Part shown: in pieces, positions 18,753 through 27,510 of the stretch
Layout of the letters: each line of letters starts with the position of its first letter
How positions within the stretch are numbered: position 1 is the stretch's first letter
Origin: an uncultured Aquimarina sp.
GTDB taxonomy: Bacteria; Bacteroidota; Bacteroidia; Flavobacteriales; Flavobacteriaceae
NCBI GenBank assembly: GCA_947498595.1
Contig: CANMKX010000004.1
Coordinates: forward strand, 124,001 to 188,000
Direction: 5' to 3'
Length of the DNA stretch: 64,000 nt
Made by a program: the position numbers and the translations under genes
The notes under the pieces: generated by a model
The model's input: the letters and a program-made list of their open reading frames with translations, nothing else
What the model was told of the DNA's origin: nothing
Databases searched by the model: none

Positions 18753-19233
18753 CTTCAGGTGATATATCTTTAGGAATTCTTCCGTGTTTTCTTGTATCTT
18801 CTTTTGTTAATACTTTAAAATCTTTGGCTTTAGGAAACTCCTTAATCAATTCTGCTAAAGCTTCTGGCAATGCGGTAATTTTTCTTTCTCTTAAATTCAT
18901 CCAAGCACCTAACATTTCACATTGAGCTAAATGTCTTCCTTTATAATCATAAAAATTATGTTTAAATTCAAAAAAACATCCATCTTCGCTCATTCCTGTT
19001 ACCTCAACACTTACCGTAATTGGTTTTCCTTGAAAAACTTCTTTAAAATAATAGATATGTTCATAAAATATAACGGGACCAACTTCAAATTGAGCCATTT
19101 CTTTTTGCCCAAATCCATTTGCTATCAAAAATGCCATACGCGTATGACTCATAAAATTTTGATAAGCACTATTTGCTAGATGTCTATTAGCATCTAAATC
19201 ACTCCAGCGTATGTCAAACTTTTTTGTATACAT
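18745..19233 (-). CDS. Acyl-CoA thioesterase, hotdog fold
   Basis: 162 residues. The 4-hydroxybenzoyl-CoA thioesterase-type active site is in FDIRWSDLDANRHLANSAY (Asp of WSDLDAN, near residue 14), followed by GPVIFYEHIYYFKEV and the later hotdog strand AQCEMLGAWMNL. It probably hydrolyses acyl-CoA in the cytoplasm; the chain length is unknown. The last codons lie inside the 31-bp inverted repeat that forms the terminator. A -7-like TATTTTTG lies 25 bp upstream. Confidence 0.82.
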   Translation of the reverse strand: MYTKKFDIRWSDLDANRHLANSAYQNFMSHTRMAFLIANGFGQKEMAQFEVGPVIFYEHIYYFKEVFQGKPITVSVEVTGMSEDGCFFEFKHNFYDYKGRHLAQCEMLGAWMNLRERKITALPEALAELIKEFPKAKDFKVLTKEDTRKHGRIPKDISPEEL

Positions 19234-19258
19234 AATTATTTTATCTAATTCTTCTTTT

Positions 19259-19266
19259 CAAAAATA
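19259..19266 (-). promoter_or_regulatory. Candidate -7 element for the thioesterase gene
   Basis: TATTTTTG on the minus strand, 25 bp before the ATG at 19233. No -33 TTTG is evident. Confidence 0.4.
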
Positions 19267-19375
19267 CGATATATTAATTATGCATGCATATTACTTTTTT
19301 CAAATTCTATATGAATATGTTTACAAAGTAAAAAACCTTTAATATTTTTACATTTATTCTATTTTATATACTATC

Positions 19376-20341
19376 ATGCCAATTATACCTTCAACTTATA
19401 AACCTTCATTATTTTTCAGGAATGGTCATTTATCTACTATTTATCCTAATTTAACTAGAAAGGTAAAAGGTGTAAAACAAACACGCGAGCGAGTAGAGTT
19501 GGAAGATCATGATTTTATTGATTTGGATTGGAGTTATTCTACCAGTAAAACGAGTAATCTTTTAATTTTGATACATGGATTAGAAGGAAATGGTCAACGA
19601 CAATATATTTTAGGAATTGCTAAACATGTTAATCAAAATAACTGGGATGCAGTTGCTATTAACCTCAGAAATTGTAGTGGAGAAATAAATCGTCTTTATC
19701 GTTCATATAACGCTGGAGCTTCTGATGATTTAAGAAGAATCGTTAATCATATTACTTCAAAATATTCTTATAACAATATTGCACTTAACGGATTTAGTCT
19801 TGGTGGTAACTTAATTTTAAAATACCTAGGAGAATCCTCTCATATCCCTTCAGTCATAAAAGCTGCTGTTGCTATCTCGGTTCCTTGTGATCTTCATAAT
19901 TCATTAAACGAATTAAATAAACCTAAAAACAAATTATATGCTTTGCGATTTATTAAGCATTTAAAAGAGAAGTTATATGAAAGAGCTCTTTCATTTCCTG
20001 AGAAAATAACTAAAAAAGATATTGATAATTGTAAAACTCTTCAAGACATCGATGACTTATATACCAGTAAAGCCCATGGCTATAAAAATGCTTTAGAATA
20101 CTACAAAAAATGCAGTAGCAAGCAGTTTTTATCTCAAATTAACATTCCGACTTTAATTATTAATGCTAAAAATGATTCCTTCCTTGGAGAGCATTGTTAC
20201 CCTATTCATGAGGCTTCACAAAGTTCTTCTTTATTTTTAGAAATGCCAAAATATGGAGGACACGTAGGCTTCGTAAGCAATTCCCATATATTTTATAATG
20301 AACACAAAACTTTAGAGTTCATTTCCAGTATTTTAAAATAA
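19376..20341 (+). CDS. YheT-like alpha/beta hydrolase
   Basis: 321 residues. The alpha/beta-hydrolase core has LLILIHGLEGNGQRQYILG (oxyanion strand and HGLEG), the nucleophile elbow GFSLGGNL in mid-protein, the acid in LIINAKNDSFLG and the histidine in YGGHVGFV. The opening pattern YKPSLFFRNGHLSTIYP is characteristic of the YheT/ABHD1-3 group. Members are esterases or lipases of uncertain substrate. It is cytoplasmic, with no signal peptide. It stands alone. Confidence 0.88.
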   Translation: MPIIPSTYKPSLFFRNGHLSTIYPNLTRKVKGVKQTRERVELEDHDFIDLDWSYSTSKTSNLLILIHGLEGNGQRQYILGIAKHVNQNNWDAVAINLRNCSGEINRLYRSYNAGASDDLRRIVNHITSKYSYNNIALNGFSLGGNLILKYLGESSHIPSVIKAAVAISVPCDLHNSLNELNKPKNKLYALRFIKHLKEKLYERALSFPEKITKKDIDNCKTLQDIDDLYTSKAHGYKNALEYYKKCSSKQFLSQINIPTLIINAKNDSFLGEHCYPIHEASQSSSLFLEMPKYGGHVGFVSNSHIFYNEHKTLEFISSILK

Positions 20342-20546
20342 TTATACATTTATTTAATTCTGTAGGAAAAAACCTCTAAACAAAATCAATATAAATACAA
20401 ATTTATGCTACAAAGACACACTTTATCGACTATAATAGCATTTTATCTAAAATAAAAATATGTCATGTTTAATTTTTAGAAATTTAACTAATTCTTTATC
20501 TAACTAATGAAGAATTGAAATAATTACTATCACAAACTCATTAAAC

Positions 20547-23500
20547 ATGAAAAAAAATTACAAGAATGCGATTTTACTATCTGCATTCGGTTTTTCTTTT
20601 CTTGGTGCAATTGCGCAAGAATCTACAGAAAAGAATTACTTAAGACAAACCCCGAGTCTAATTACTATAGACCAATCTGAAAATGTACAGCTGAAAAATA
20701 CTCAGAGTATTTTTGATCGCTATTTAAACCTTTCACAAAACAATAGTTTTAAAACACTAACAAGTAAAACAGATCAATTAAATTACCTTCATCAAAAATT
20801 CCAACAAACATATAAAGGGATTAAAGTTGAATTTGGAGCAACCGTACTCCATTCTAAAAATGGGAAAGTCATCTCTATTAGTGGTGAATCTTATGATATT
20901 AAAGATATCTCTATAATTCCATCTATTTCTAAACAAGAGGCTTTCAATAAAGCTATAGCTCATATGGGAGCCTCTGCTTATTTATGGGAAGATGAAGCTG
21001 CTTCTAAAGAACTTGATTATAAAAAGCCTGAAGGAGAACTTGTACTTCTTCCGATGTTTGAACAAAATAATTCTGAAGTTAAATTAGCCTACAAATTTGA
21101 CATTTATTCTATCGCGCCAATGGGTGGAGGTGATTTATATATAGATGCTATTACTGGTAATGCATTATTTTTTAATAATAAAGTTAGACATATCGATAAT
21201 TTTGGACATGATGGTCGAGCACATAAAACATCAAATACTAGTGTTTTAGAAACTACAGCTTCAAATACTGCTGATTTTTTTGAAACTTTTATCTCTGGAA
21301 CAGCACAAACTAGGTATAGTGGAAATCGTTCTATAGAGACAACACAATCAGGAGGAAATTATACGCTTAATGATGCCTCTCGAAAAGTATATACAAGGAA
21401 TGCAAATAACATTGCTCCTGTAGGAAATTCATTACCATATATTGCTAATTATACTGAGTTTATTGATAATGATAATAATTGGACTGCTGCTGAGTATGAC
21501 AATTCAAATAAAGACAATGCTGCTTTAGATGCGCATTGGGGAGCTGCAAGCACTTATGATTATTTTCAAAATGTTCACAACAGAGATAGCTATGATGGTA
21601 ATGGCGCTCAATTAAGAAATTATATTCATGTAGATAATAATTTTGATAATGCTTTCTGGTTCTTAAATGTGATGTCATACGGTGACGGATCTTCTAATGG
21701 AAATGAAGGTAATGGTACTTTTGATGCTTTAACTAGTATTGATGTAGCTGCTCATGAAATAGGTCATGCAGTAACCGAGTTTACAGCCAATCTTGCATAT
21801 CAAAGAGAATCTGGTGGAATGAATGAAGGATTTTCTGATATTTGGGGAGCTGCGGTAGAACATTATGCCAAAGGAAATGGTAATGATGCAGCGCCTGATG
21901 CTTCAATATGGCTAATTGGTGACGAAATTGATAGAAGAAACGGTGTTTCTGCTTTACGATCTATGAGTGATCCTAAATCAAGAAATCAACCTGATACATA
22001 TGGTGGAACTTTTTGGAGAAATCCTAATTGTGGGGTTCCTACCCAAAATGGTAATGATTTTTGTGGTGTACATACAAATTCAGGAGTTTTAAATTACTGG
22101 TTCTATTTAGCTACTGCAGGTGGTAATGGAACAAATGATGTTGGTGATGTATATAATGTTGCTGGTATTGGAATGGAAAAAGCTTCTAAAATCGCATATC
22201 GAACACTCAATATATATCTATCTGCTAACTCGACATATGCAAATGCTAGAACAGCAGCAATCCAAGCTACAAGAGATTTATACGGTGCTGGCGGTGCCGA
22301 AGAAATGACTATAACTAACGCTTGGTACGCAGTTAATGTTGGTGATGCATATAACGCTGGAGGAAACCCTACTGTTTGTGCTTCTACAATAAATACTTTT
22401 CCATATGATGAAAGTTTTGAAAATACACTAGGAGCTTGGACTCAAGGTTCTGGAGACGATTTCGACTGGGCTATTAGAACCAATGGTACACCATCTAGCG
22501 GAACAGGGCCATCAAATGCGGTAGAAGGTTCTTATTATATATATGTAGAGACATCTGATCCTAATAACCCATCAAAGACAACTATTTTAAATTCTCCTTG
22601 TTTCGATCTTTCCGGACAAACTACTGCAAGCTTTACTTTTAAATACCATATGAATGGTACTGCAGTTGGAAGTTTAAAACTTGAAGCTAGTACTGATGGA
22701 ACTACTTGGAATCAAGTATGGTCAAGATCTGGTAGTCAAGGTGATTCTTGGGAAAATGCAACTATTGATTTAGCATCGTATACAGGAGCTAATGTTCGTC
22801 TACGCTATACAGGAACTTCTGGAGCATCTTGGTCTGGTGATATGGCTATTGATGCATTAAATTTAAGTACTTCTGGAGGGGGAACAGATCCTGCTCCAAC
22901 AGAATATTGCGCATCTAATGGAAATGATGTTAGCGACGAATATATCCAACGAGTACAATTAGGAAGTATTGATAACTCTACTGGAGCAACTAGTGGTGGG
23001 TATGCTGATTATACTTCATTATCAACTACATTAGGAGCTACAAACTCAATTACAATTACGCCCGCTTGGACAGGAAGCCCATTTAGTGAAGGGTATGCAG
23101 TTTGGATAGATTTTAATAGAGACGGCGATTTCAATGATCCAGAGGAGCAAGTATTATCTCAATCTCCAACTCAGTCGACTTCTATTAATGGGTCTTTTTC
23201 CATTCCAACTGGAGCATCAACTGGAGCTACAAGGATGAGGGTTTCTATGAAATATAATGGAATACCGACTACTTGTGAATCATTTAGTTATGGTGAAGTA
23301 GAAGATTATAGTGTTACTATCAATGCGAATGCAGCTATTAACAATATTACATCTGATTCAACTGTTATAACTGATGATATACTTAGCATATACCCTAACC
23401 CACTTAAAGGTACTATTCTAAATATTTCATTAACATCTAATACTACTCCATTAACTTATAACATCGTAAACATACTTGGTCAACAAGTACAAACGGGCCA

Positions 23501-23606
23501 AATAAAGAACAATCAAATTGAAGCTTCGTCGTTAGAATCTGGCGTATACATTCTTCAAATAAAAACTAATAATCAAGTACATACAAAAAGATTTGTAAAG
23601 GAATAA
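20547..23606 (+). CDS. Secreted M4 (thermolysin-family) metalloprotease with MAM, GEVED and T9SS tail
   Basis: 1019 residues. A signal peptide (about 1-24) is followed by the FTP propeptide (about 55-150, with YKGIKVEFGATV), then the M4 catalytic domain with zinc site HEIGH (His403, Glu404, His407) and downstream GGMNEGFSDIWGAA supplying the third ligand. A MAM-like domain covers about 618-775 (FPYDESFEN), a GEVED domain about 785-928 (ending YGEVEDYSV), and a T9SS type A sorting tail about 945-1019 (SIYPNP, then SGVYILQIKT). It would be autoprocessed after export through the outer membrane. It resembles the M4 protein at 27511-30402, so the pair probably arose by duplication. Confidence 0.93.
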   Translation: MKKNYKNAILLSAFGFSFLGAIAQESTEKNYLRQTPSLITIDQSENVQLKNTQSIFDRYLNLSQNNSFKTLTSKTDQLNYLHQKFQQTYKGIKVEFGATVLHSKNGKVISISGESYDIKDISIIPSISKQEAFNKAIAHMGASAYLWEDEAASKELDYKKPEGELVLLPMFEQNNSEVKLAYKFDIYSIAPMGGGDLYIDAITGNALFFNNKVRHIDNFGHDGRAHKTSNTSVLETTASNTADFFETFISGTAQTRYSGNRSIETTQSGGNYTLNDASRKVYTRNANNIAPVGNSLPYIANYTEFIDNDNNWTAAEYDNSNKDNAALDAHWGAASTYDYFQNVHNRDSYDGNGAQLRNYIHVDNNFDNAFWFLNVMSYGDGSSNGNEGNGTFDALTSIDVAAHEIGHAVTEFTANLAYQRESGGMNEGFSDIWGAAVEHYAKGNGNDAAPDASIWLIGDEIDRRNGVSALRSMSDPKSRNQPDTYGGTFWRNPNCGVPTQNGNDFCGVHTNSGVLNYWFYLATAGGNGTNDVGDVYNVAGIGMEKASKIAYRTLNIYLSANSTYANARTAAIQATRDLYGAGGAEEMTITNAWYAVNVGDAYNAGGNPTVCASTINTFPYDESFENTLGAWTQGSGDDFDWAIRTNGTPSSGTGPSNAVEGSYYIYVETSDPNNPSKTTILNSPCFDLSGQTTASFTFKYHMNGTAVGSLKLEASTDGTTWNQVWSRSGSQGDSWENATIDLASYTGANVRLRYTGTSGASWSGDMAIDALNLSTSGGGTDPAPTEYCASNGNDVSDEYIQRVQLGSIDNSTGATSGGYADYTSLSTTLGATNSITITPAWTGSPFSEGYAVWIDFNRDGDFNDPEEQVLSQSPTQSTSINGSFSIPTGASTGATRMRVSMKYNGIPTTCESFSYGEVEDYSVTINANAAINNITSDSTVITDDILSIYPNPLKGTILNISLTSNTTPLTYNIVNILGQQVQTGQIKNNQIEASSLESGVYILQIKTNNQVHTKRFVKE

Positions 23607-23616
23607 AAATTACATT

Positions 23617-23658
23617 TCAAAAGTCAAGATTCGTTTCTTGGCTTTTGATTCTTTTTTA
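23617..23658 (+). terminator. Terminator after first M4 protease
   Basis: A 13-bp stem pairs 23617-23629 with 23636-23648 (one G-U) around a 6-nt loop and is followed by a T-rich run. Confidence 0.75.
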
Positions 23659-23948
23659 TCAAAAACATATACTTGTTAATACAGAACTATCTTTTTAGCT
23701 ATCAATAAGACTGTATAAAGACATAATAACACAAGTATTATTCGGTAAAACTACGTGAAAACAGTACTATTTTTCCTACTTAAACATATTTATCACATAA
23801 AATAATTCGCTTAAGAACAACTCACAAAGTGATTTTCAATCACTTAATCGATTTCTTTTTTCTTATTAACATTTATTTAAGACTTTTACATTCGTTGATA
23901 TGAAATAACTAACATATTAGCAATAATGTTAACAAAAACTCAATTAAA
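23659..23948. other. Upstream region of the S8 protease gene
   Basis: About 290 bp without a gene. An 8-bp perfect hairpin (AAGTGATT, TTC loop, AATCACTT) at 23827-23845 has no T-run and sits about 100 bp before the ATG, so it may be an operator. TACATTCG at about 23887 is a one-mismatch -7 candidate. Confidence 0.35.
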
Positions 23949-26900
23949 ATGAAAAAAAACTACCGAAGAGGTATTCAATTACCCAAATTCTCTTCAAGTA
24001 AATCAAAGTTCATTACTAAAGGTTTATTTTTTACACTGTTAGGTTTATCTGTAAACACATTTGCGCAAACACAAACTCAAAAAACGCAGATTACCAAAAA
24101 CTACAATAAAAGTGAACTTTCTTCACTACAACAGAAATACAATAAACAATCATTATTAGAAAAGCAAAATGCAATCAAAGCTGCAAAAGAAAATGGTTGG
24201 GATATCATTGTTAATCTTCCTAACAATGGTGGTTTTGCAGAATTACAACGCTTAACTCCTGATGGTAAACCTGTATACTACACTATTTCAAATGTTGATG
24301 CAGCACGTTCCACAAGAACAAATCATATCAACTCTGGAGGTTCTTTAGGACTAAATCTAGATGGACAAAATATGACTGCCCATGTATGGGATGGTGGAGG
24401 AACCCGTATTACTCATCAAGAATTCGATGGCCCTGGAGGAAATAATCGTGTTTCAATTATTGATGGTTCAACGTTAAACAGTAATAGTTTCCATGCTCAA
24501 CATGTTACAGGTACAATAGTAGCTTCTGGTGTTCAAGCCAATGCCAAAGGAATGGCACCACAAGCAAAAGCAAAAACTAGTGATTGGTCCAATGACAAAG
24601 CAGAAGCTACGGCAGAAGCTTCTAATGGAATGTTAATTTCAAATCACTCTTATGGTTTCGCTTTTAGAAATCAACAAGGACAAGTGCAGTTACCTCAACA
24701 TTACTTTGGAGGATATATCGACGAATCTAGAGATTGGGACGAAATACTATTTAATGCACCTAACTATTTAATGGTAGTTGCTGCTGGTAACGATGGTAAT
24801 GATAATAGTGCTAATAATAATCCAACTGGTGGAGCTGGTTTTGATAAATTAACAGGGCATTCTACTTCTAAAAACAATTTAGTAGTTGCCAATGCTCAAG
24901 ATGCAAATATCAATGCTAGTGGAGATCTCGTTTCTGTTGCTATTAACAGCTCTAGTAGTGAAGGTCCAACGGATGATTTCCGTATTAAACCAGATATAAC
25001 TGGTAATGGTACAGGAGTTTATTCTACTTATGACAATAGTGATACTGCCTATAATTCTATTTCAGGAACATCAATGGCGTCTCCAAATGTAACTGGTTCG
25101 TTATTATTATTACAGCAACATTATAACAATTTAAACAATACATATATGAAAGCAGCTACCTTAAAAGGTATTGCTTTGCATACAGCTAGTGATGCTGGTG
25201 TTAATGGTCCTGATGCAGTATTTGGATGGGGATTATTAAATGCTAAAGCTGCTGCTGAAACGATCACAAACAGAGGTGACGAATCTAAAATTGAAGAATT
25301 AACGTTATCATCTGGACAAACATATACTATTACTGTAGATGCTGATGGATCAACCCCTTTATTAGCCTCAATATCTTGGACTGATCGCCCTGGAACATCT
25401 AACACTACCGTGAATTCAACTACTCCAGTATTAGTAAATGACTTAGACATTAGAGTTTCTAAAGGAGGAACTACTCATCTACCATACAAACTAACTGGTG
25501 CTTTATCAAACTCTAAAGCAGATAACAATGTAGATCCATATGAGCGTGTAGATGTAGCAAACGCATCAGGTACATATATTATCACTGTAACTCACAAAGG
25601 TAGTTTAACTGGTGGTAGTCAAGATTTCTCTTTAATTGTATCTGGATTAACAGGTACTCCTGTAGTATGTAATGCTACAACTCCAACAGGAGTTTCTTCG
25701 ACTGATATAACTGCTACAAGCGCAACGATAAACTGGACTGCAGTTGCAGGCGCTAGTTATGATGTTAGACATCGTATACTTGGAAGTTCTTCATGGACTA
25801 CCAATGCTGTTAATACAGCAACTGCTTCTTTAACTGGATTAACTGCTTCAAGTCAATATGAAGTACAAGTACGTAGTAAATGTTCTAGTGGTAACTCATC
25901 GTTTAGTTCTTCTATAAACTTTACAACTCCTCAAGTACAATTAAATTATTGTACTTCTAATGGAGATAGCGTTTCTGACGAATATATTGGTCGTGTACAA
26001 ATAGGTAGTATAAATAACGCCTCTAATGGAGCTTCTAGTGGATATGCTGATTTTACTTCTATTTCTACAAACTTAGCAAAAGGAGAAGCTCATACAATTA
26101 CAATCACTCCTACTTGGACAGGAACAACTTATGATGAAGGATATGGTGTTTGGATTGATTATAATAAAGATGGGGATTTTAATGATCCTAATGAACAAGT
26201 TTATACAGCAGCTGCATCAAAAACAACTCCTGTAAGTGGTTCATTTAACATTCCTGATAATGCTACAGAAGGTGCAACAAGAATGCGTGTTATCTTAAGA
26301 TACAATACAACGCCTACTTCTTGTGGAAACTATAACTATGGTGAAACAGAAGATTATACTGTTGTTATTGAATCTGCACAAGCAGATACACAAGCACCAA
26401 CTATTCCAACAAATTTAGCTATATCTAATATTACGCAAACAACAGCTACTCTAAACTGGGCTGCTTCGACAGATAATGTAGGAGTTACTGGTTATGAAAT
26501 ATTTAGTGGAGCTACAAGTATTGGAACAGTTACTGGAACTTCAACTAATATCACTTCATTAACAGCAAATACTTCATATTCATATACTATAAAAGCTAAA
26601 GATGCTGCAGGTAATATCTCAGCTTCTAGCAATGCTATTACATTTACAACATTACCTAATGCTGTTACATATTGTGCTTCTAGCGGAAATAGAACTACTT
26701 ATGAGTGGATTGATTATGTAGCTTTAGGAGGAATGACTAATAGTACTGGTGCAAATGGAGGTTATGGTGATTTTACATCAAAAGTTGCTACAATCGCTAA
26801 AGGAAGTGCTCAACAAATTACTTTAAGTGCTGGTTTTAGTAGTACTGCATATACTGAATTCTGGAAAGTATGGATTGATTATAATCAAAATGGTACTTTT

Positions 26901-27392
26901 GAAAACAATGAAGAAGTAGCTACAGGTTCTTCTTCTAGTGCTGCAAATTTAACAGGAGATTTTACTGTACCAAGTAACGCTATTACTGGACAAACTAGAA
27001 TGAGAGTATCAATGAAATATAATGCTGCACCAACATCTTGTGAAGCATTTGGAGATGGAGAAGTTGAAGATTATACTGTGAATATCACAAATACTACTAC
27101 AGCAATTGCTTCTACTGATATTACATCTATAGACAGTACTGAATTAGGTAATGAAGGTATTTCATTTGATTTTGCAATGTATCCAAACCCAGCTACTCAA
27201 AATACAATTAGTATTAACTTAACTGGTGCTAAGAATGTTTCTTATACAATAAAAAACATGCTTGGTCAAACGGTTAAATCTAATTCATTATCAAATACAT
27301 CAATATATATTGGTGAATTACAATCTGGATTGTATTTAGTAGAGATATCTGATGGTCAAAAATCAATTACTAAAAAGCTACTTAAGCAATAA
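23949..27392 (+). CDS. Secreted S8 subtilase with two FN3, two GEVED domains and T9SS tail
   Basis: 1147 residues. The signal peptide has an unusually long basic N-region (hydrophobic core about 26-40, ending TFAQ). Subtilase catalytic residues are Asp148 in VWDGG, His182 in HAQHVTG and Ser375 in SGTSMASP. A beta-sandwich near 448-568 follows, then FN3 (about 574-660), GEVED (about 666-812), FN3 (about 815-900), GEVED (about 908-1048) and a T9SS type A tail (about 1075-1147). It is exported by the T9SS. The first GEVED is very like that of the M4 protein upstream, suggesting domain exchange between neighbours. The gene is monocistronic, with a strong terminator. Confidence 0.93.
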   Translation: MKKNYRRGIQLPKFSSSKSKFITKGLFFTLLGLSVNTFAQTQTQKTQITKNYNKSELSSLQQKYNKQSLLEKQNAIKAAKENGWDIIVNLPNNGGFAELQRLTPDGKPVYYTISNVDAARSTRTNHINSGGSLGLNLDGQNMTAHVWDGGGTRITHQEFDGPGGNNRVSIIDGSTLNSNSFHAQHVTGTIVASGVQANAKGMAPQAKAKTSDWSNDKAEATAEASNGMLISNHSYGFAFRNQQGQVQLPQHYFGGYIDESRDWDEILFNAPNYLMVVAAGNDGNDNSANNNPTGGAGFDKLTGHSTSKNNLVVANAQDANINASGDLVSVAINSSSSEGPTDDFRIKPDITGNGTGVYSTYDNSDTAYNSISGTSMASPNVTGSLLLLQQHYNNLNNTYMKAATLKGIALHTASDAGVNGPDAVFGWGLLNAKAAAETITNRGDESKIEELTLSSGQTYTITVDADGSTPLLASISWTDRPGTSNTTVNSTTPVLVNDLDIRVSKGGTTHLPYKLTGALSNSKADNNVDPYERVDVANASGTYIITVTHKGSLTGGSQDFSLIVSGLTGTPVVCNATTPTGVSSTDITATSATINWTAVAGASYDVRHRILGSSSWTTNAVNTATASLTGLTASSQYEVQVRSKCSSGNSSFSSSINFTTPQVQLNYCTSNGDSVSDEYIGRVQIGSINNASNGASSGYADFTSISTNLAKGEAHTITITPTWTGTTYDEGYGVWIDYNKDGDFNDPNEQVYTAAASKTTPVSGSFNIPDNATEGATRMRVILRYNTTPTSCGNYNYGETEDYTVVIESAQADTQAPTIPTNLAISNITQTTATLNWAASTDNVGVTGYEIFSGATSIGTVTGTSTNITSLTANTSYSYTIKAKDAAGNISASSNAITFTTLPNAVTYCASSGNRTTYEWIDYVALGGMTNSTGANGGYGDFTSKVATIAKGSAQQITLSAGFSSTAYTEFWKVWIDYNQNGTFENNEEVATGSSSSAANLTGDFTVPSNAITGQTRMRVSMKYNAAPTSCEAFGDGEVEDYTVNITNTTTAIASTDITSIDSTELGNEGISFDFAMYPNPATQNTISINLTGAKNVSYTIKNMLGQTVKSNSLSNTSIYIGELQSGLYLVEISDGQKSITKKLLKQ

Positions 27393-27414
27393 AAAATAAT
27401 TAAATTAGTTAATA

Positions 27415-27455
27415 TAGAGGGGATTAAGTCATTTTAATCCCCTCTAAATATTTTT
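27415..27455 (+). terminator. Terminator after the S8 protease
   Basis: A perfect 12-bp stem TAGAGGGGATTA/TAATCCCCTCTA (27415-27426 with 27435-27446) with an 8-nt loop precedes a short T-run. Confidence 0.8.
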
Positions 27456-27510
27456 AAACCTTTTACACCCCCTTAAACAATGAATAACTATTCTTTACAC
27501 ACAAATCATT

